Positions 13,819 through 16,506 of a DNA stretch of 16,506 nucleotides are shown here, piece by piece; the first letter of the stretch is position 1; each line of letters opens with the position of its first letter. Source of the stretch: UBA6100 sp049658145. Its GTDB lineage: Bacteria; Actinomycetota; Coriobacteriia; Anaerosomatales; Anaerosomataceae. The DNA lies in assembly GCA_049658145.1 (NCBI GenBank), contig JBASOJ010000043.1, positions 1-16,506 on the forward strand, in the 5' to 3' direction. A program made the translations under genes and the position numbers. The notes beneath the pieces are model-generated. The model saw only the letters and a list, made by a program, of their open reading frames with translations. It searched no databases and was not told the origin of the DNA.

Positions 13819-13850
13819 GAAGGCCCGGCTTCCGAGCCGGGCCTTCCTAT
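13819..13850 (-). terminator. Bidirectional-looking terminator after the pst operon
   Basis: AAGGCCCGGCT (13820-13830) pairs perfectly with AGCCGGGCCTT (13835-13845) around a 4-base loop; the outer G-C 13819/13846 extends it. On the minus strand TTCGCTCTTCC follows and on the plus strand TTCCTATT. It ends pstB, 25 bases after its stop, and could also end any rightward transcript. Confidence 0.75.
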
Positions 13851-13874
13851 TGCCTTCACGTGCCGATGCGAGCT

Positions 13875-14768
13875 CTAGCCGAAGCGGCCGGTGATATACG
13901 ACTCAGTGCGCACGTCATCAGGGTTCGTGAACATCCGCTTGGTGTCGCCCATCTCCACAAGGAACGCGGGTGCGTCCAGACTCTCGCGCAGCATGAACGC
14001 GGTCTGGTCCGAGATGCGCGCCGCTTGCTGCATATTGTGGGTGACGATGACGATCGTCACCTCGGACTTCAGCACAGCGATGGTGTCCTCGATCTGCTGC
14101 GTGGAGATCGGATCGAGTGCCGAGGCCGGTTCATCCATCAAGATGACCTCAGGCTTCGTGGCGAGCGCCCGGGCGATGCACAGGCGCTGTTGCTGTCCGC
14201 CCGAGAGCTCGAACGCGTGCTTCTTGAGGCTGTTGCGCACCTCTTCCCACAGCGCGGCACCCTTGAGCGACTGCTCGACGAGGTCGGCAAGGTCTCCCCT
14301 GCTGCGGATGCCTTGAGTCCGGGGACCGTAGGCGACGTTGTCGAAGATGGACATGGGGAAGGGGTTCGGTCGCTGGAACACCTGGCCGACGCGCATCCTG
14401 AGCTCGACCGGGTCCATCGCCTTGCCCATGATGTCCGCGCCGTCAAGCGTGATGCGACCGCCGACATGCACGTTGCCGAACTCATCGTTCATTCGATTCA
14501 GACACCGGAGCAGCGTGGACTTGCCGCACCCCGAAGGCCCGATGAGCGCGGTGACGGCGCGCGCGGGGATCTCCATGCTGACACCCTCGATCACCCGGTC
14601 GCGCCCGTACGCGACGGAGACGTCCGACAGCGAGAAGGAGCCGACCGCCTCAGCCGATGTCGCCAGCGTGCGATCGACGGTAGGCTCCACCGTCCGCTCG
14701 CTCGCCAGGACGTCGGGGGCCACCATTGCGGCGCTCCCGTTCTCGGACAACTGCAGCGCGATCACCAC
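13875..14768 (-). CDS. pstB: Phosphate ABC transporter ATP-binding protein
   Basis: PstB is the ATPase of the high-affinity PstSCAB phosphate importer, bound to the inner face of the membrane. From GTG 14768 the protein is 297 residues. Walker A is GPSGCGKST (77-85), followed by LLRCLNRMND, typical of PstB. The Q-loop region is VGQVFQRPNPFPMSIFDNVAYG, the signature motif is LSGGQQQRLCIARAL, Walker B is VILMDEPASALDP, and the H-loop is IVIVTHNMQQAARISD. An extra N-terminal segment of about 40 residues is unlike the usual 250-260-residue PstB. GTG 14768 has AGGAGG 8 bases upstream; GTG 14765 (GTGA overlap with the pstA stop) and ATG 14726 are alternatives. It ends the operon; phoU, often next, is absent. 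Confidence 0.94.
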   Translation of the reverse strand: MVIALQLSENGSAAMVAPDVLASERTVEPTVDRTLATSAEAVGSFSLSDVSVAYGRDRVIEGVSMEIPARAVTALIGPSGCGKSTLLRCLNRMNDEFGNVHVGGRITLDGADIMGKAMDPVELRMRVGQVFQRPNPFPMSIFDNVAYGPRTQGIRSRGDLADLVEQSLKGAALWEEVRNSLKKHAFELSGGQQQRLCIARALATKPEVILMDEPASALDPISTQQIEDTIAVLKSEVTIVIVTHNMQQAARISDQTAFMLRESLDAPAFLVEMGDTKRMFTNPDDVRTESYITGRFG

Positions 14769-15628
14769 TGGACCTTCCTCCTCTGTGCCGACCGCCACCA
14801 GGCGGCGATGATGCTGACGAAGCTGATGCCGCCCACGAGCACGAGCGCGGTGCCCCAGACAAGGGTCGGCTCCCATCCGGGCACTGATGTGACCTGTGCG
14901 TAGATGTGGTACGGGAGAGCCATGAACTGCGAGCCCGGTCCGTCGGGGATGCGGCGCATCTGGAAGACCGCCCCGGTGAACAGGATCGGCGCCGTCTCGC
15001 CCGCGGCGCGCGCGAGGCCGAGGATCGAGCCGGTGATGATGCCGGGTGCGGCGGCCGGCAGAACCACTTTGTAGATGGTCCGCAGCCTCGTAGCGCCGAG
15101 CGCGAGCGATGCCTGCCGCAGGTCCTGGGGGATCTGCCGCAGCGCCTCCTCGGTGGCCGTGATGACCACCGGAAGCGTCATGCAGGTGAGCGTGAGCGCC
15201 GCCGCGATGATCGAGCGGCCGAACCCGGCGAGCAGCACGAACGCCGCGAGGCCGAACAGACCGTAGACGATCGACGGAACGCCCGCCATGTTGGTGATGG
15301 CGAGCCGGATGGCCCGTGTCGTGAAGTTCCGGGGGGCGTATTCGGCGAGGTGGATGCCCGCAAGGATGCCGATCGGCAGCGTCAGCGCGGCTGTGCCGAG
15401 GGTCACGTACAACGTGCCGATGATGACCGGGAAGATGCCGCCATCGCGGCCGCGGTCCTTCGGCACCTGGGTGAGGAACGTCCAGTCGATAGCGGCCGCG
15501 CCGTGGTAGACGATGTAGCCGAGGACGAAGAGCGCGAGCGCGACGACGCTCGCCGCCATCGCACCGAGCACGATGCGCGCCACGACCTCGGCTACGCGCG
15601 CCCGCTTGATGGTGGACCGGATGCTCAT
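14762..15628 (-). CDS. pstA: Phosphate ABC transporter permease PstA
   Basis: PstA is one of the two membrane subunits of the phosphate importer. From ATG 15628 the protein is 288 residues, normal for the family, with about six membrane helices. The first lies at about residues 20-42. TLYVTLGTAALTLPIGILAGIHLAEYA leads into the transport domain. EEALRQIPQDLRQASLALGA and TIYKVVLPAAAPGI form the EAA loop that docks to PstB. GETAPILFTGA is a typical PstA block. The ATG overlaps the pstC stop by 4 bases (ATGA), which I prefer over the in-frame GTG at 15637. Its own stop overlaps the pstB start, so all three genes are translationally coupled. Confidence 0.95.
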   Translation of the reverse strand: MSIRSTIKRARVAEVVARIVLGAMAASVVALALFVLGYIVYHGAAAIDWTFLTQVPKDRGRDGGIFPVIIGTLYVTLGTAALTLPIGILAGIHLAEYAPRNFTTRAIRLAITNMAGVPSIVYGLFGLAAFVLLAGFGRSIIAAALTLTCMTLPVVITATEEALRQIPQDLRQASLALGATRLRTIYKVVLPAAAPGIITGSILGLARAAGETAPILFTGAVFQMRRIPDGPGSQFMALPYHIYAQVTSVPGWEPTLVWGTALVLVGGISFVSIIAAWWRSAQRRKVQW

Positions 15629-16506
15629 CGGCGCCACCGCTTCCGCTGACGCTCGAGCACCATGTCGGCGGCCAGGTTGATCGCGAACGTGATGATGAAC
15701 AGGACCAGGCCGACCGCGAACAGCACCGAGTAGTGCAGGCCGCCCTGGACGACCTCGCCCATCTCGGCGGCGATCGTGCCAGTCATGGTACGCACCGACT
15801 CAAGCGGTGAGCCAGGCATGATCGCGGCGTTGCCGGTGAGCATGAGCACGGCCATGGTCTCGCCGATGGCGCGCCCGAGCCCGAGCATGGTCGCGGCGAA
15901 GATACCCGAGCTCGCGGCCGGCAGCGTCACTTTGTAGGTGGTCTGCCAGCGCGTGTTGCCGAGCGCCGCGGAGCCCCGCCGAAGGTCGGAGGGTACGGCA
16001 TGCAGGGCGTCCTCCGATATCGAGATCACCGTCGGGACCGACATGACTCCGAGCACGATGCCGCCGGTGAGCGCGGTCATGCCGCTGTCCAGTGCGAACA
16101 CGCTCTTCACGAGCGGGATGAGCACCGCGACGCCGATCAGACCGTAGACGACCGAGGGGACGGCGGCCATGAACTCGATGATCGTCTTCATGACCTCCTT
16201 CACCCTGCGGTCGGAGAACTCCGAGATGTAGAGCGCCGCCCCCACACCGACCGGAACGCACACCAGCAGTGCGACGCCCGTGACCAAAAGCGAGCCGACG
16301 ATGAGTGGCAGCATCCCGAACTTGCCCGGGTCCGACGTGGGATACCACGCCGTGCCGGAGAGCATCGAGCTCACGCCGGCCTCGTCGATCGCTCGGAGGG
16401 CGTTCCACAGCAGGAAGCCTGCGATGGCCGCGAGGATGATGATGGCGAGCCAGCCGCAGAGGTAGATAAGCGCCCGGACGACGGCCTCGGCCGCACGACG
16501 CGAAGT
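15625..16506 (-). CDS. pstC: Phosphate ABC transporter permease PstC, 5' end missing
   Basis: PstC pairs with PstA to form the membrane pore. The frame stays open to the right edge of the window, giving 293 visible residues. The first are TSRRAAEAVVRALIYLCGWL, leading into the first membrane helix, so probably only a few residues are missing. Starting at the internal GTG 16374 would delete that helix and is unlikely. FGMLPLIVGSLLVTGVALLV, EFMAAVPSVVYGLIGV and SEDALHAVPSDLRRGSAALG with TYKVTLPAASSGI (the EAA loop) are clear, and GRAIGETMAVLMLTGN is the PstC signature. It overlaps pstA by 4 bases. pstS and any Pho box should lie beyond the right edge. Confidence 0.95.
   Translation of the reverse strand, partial: TSRRAAEAVVRALIYLCGWLAIIILAAIAGFLLWNALRAIDEAGVSSMLSGTAWYPTSDPGKFGMLPLIVGSLLVTGVALLVCVPVGVGAALYISEFSDRRVKEVMKTIIEFMAAVPSVVYGLIGVAVLIPLVKSVFALDSGMTALTGGIVLGVMSVPTVISISEDALHAVPSDLRRGSAALGNTRWQTTYKVTLPAASSGIFAATMLGLGRAIGETMAVLMLTGNAAIMPGSPLESVRTMTGTIAAEMGEVVQGGLHYSVLFAVGLVLFIITFAINLAADMVLERQRKRWRR

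Larger units (their letters stand above)
13460..13874 (+). other. 415-base region without an intact gene
   Basis: Between the MFS stop and the pstB stop there is no ORF with protein-like composition. It holds, in order, an AT-rich patch with a short palindrome, the last 24 codons of a short-chain dehydrogenase gene, a terminator-like hairpin, a sigma-54-type promoter match, about 130 bases of GC-rich sequence in which I recognise nothing, and a strong terminator. It looks like a deletion scar with leftover control signals. Confidence 0.7.

Noticed and set aside
1..16506. CRISPR array, tRNA or rRNA genes, or complete insertion sequence
   Set aside because: No regular spaced repeats, cloverleaf-like segments with CCA ends, or transposase motifs were seen on either strand.

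Overview
The window is GC-rich, tightly packed bacterial chromosome. I see no tRNA, rRNA, CRISPR array, complete transposon or integrase. The high GC, the Ku/LigD repair pair, the alpha-type glutamine synthetase, the frequent GTG starts and short overlaps, and the DUF2149 and DDTD families all fit an actinobacterial lineage, perhaps an anaerobic Coriobacteriia relative. The species cannot be named from this sequence, and one strong sigma-54-type site (13673-13689) sits awkwardly with a standard actinobacterium.

Layout from the left. Positions 1-2142 (minus) hold a Ku-LigD non-homologous end-joining operon; ligD runs off the left edge. Positions 2216-3397 (minus) encode an alkaline-phosphatase-superfamily enzyme of the ApgM / 'proposed homoserine kinase' group. 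Positions 3482-3903 (plus) hold a truncated GNAT-like ORF coupled to a small unknown ORF. A SAM methyltransferase (3908-4495, minus) is divergent from threonine synthase thrC (4563-6104, plus). Positions 6160-7432 hold an intracellular NAL1-like trypsin-fold protease, followed one base later by a small protein that looks like a free copy of the protease N-terminal domain. Positions 7434-8897 hold a regulator/PBP-like gene fragment truncated at both ends, then DUF2149 overlapping a DDTD (TiaS-like) gene, closed by a strong terminator.

Positions 8973-12017 form a divergent nitrogen pair: glnA (minus) and a stand-alone FMN glutamate-synthase-type protein (plus). A terminator, an MFS exporter (12110-13459) and a 415-base region without an intact gene follow. 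That region holds a 3' remnant of a short-chain dehydrogenase, an AT-rich palindrome, two hairpins and the sigma-54-like site. Positions 13875-16506 (minus) hold pstC-pstA-pstB for high-affinity phosphate uptake; pstC lacks only its first residues at the right edge, and no phoU follows pstB.

The most interesting points are: the possible pairing of the ApgM-like enzyme with thrC as a two-step homoserine-to-threonine route; the protease with a free N-terminal-domain paralog; the DUF2149-DDTD pair beside gene debris; the unusual GltB-like protein beside glnA; and the sigma-54-like site that could drive a short untranslated RNA.
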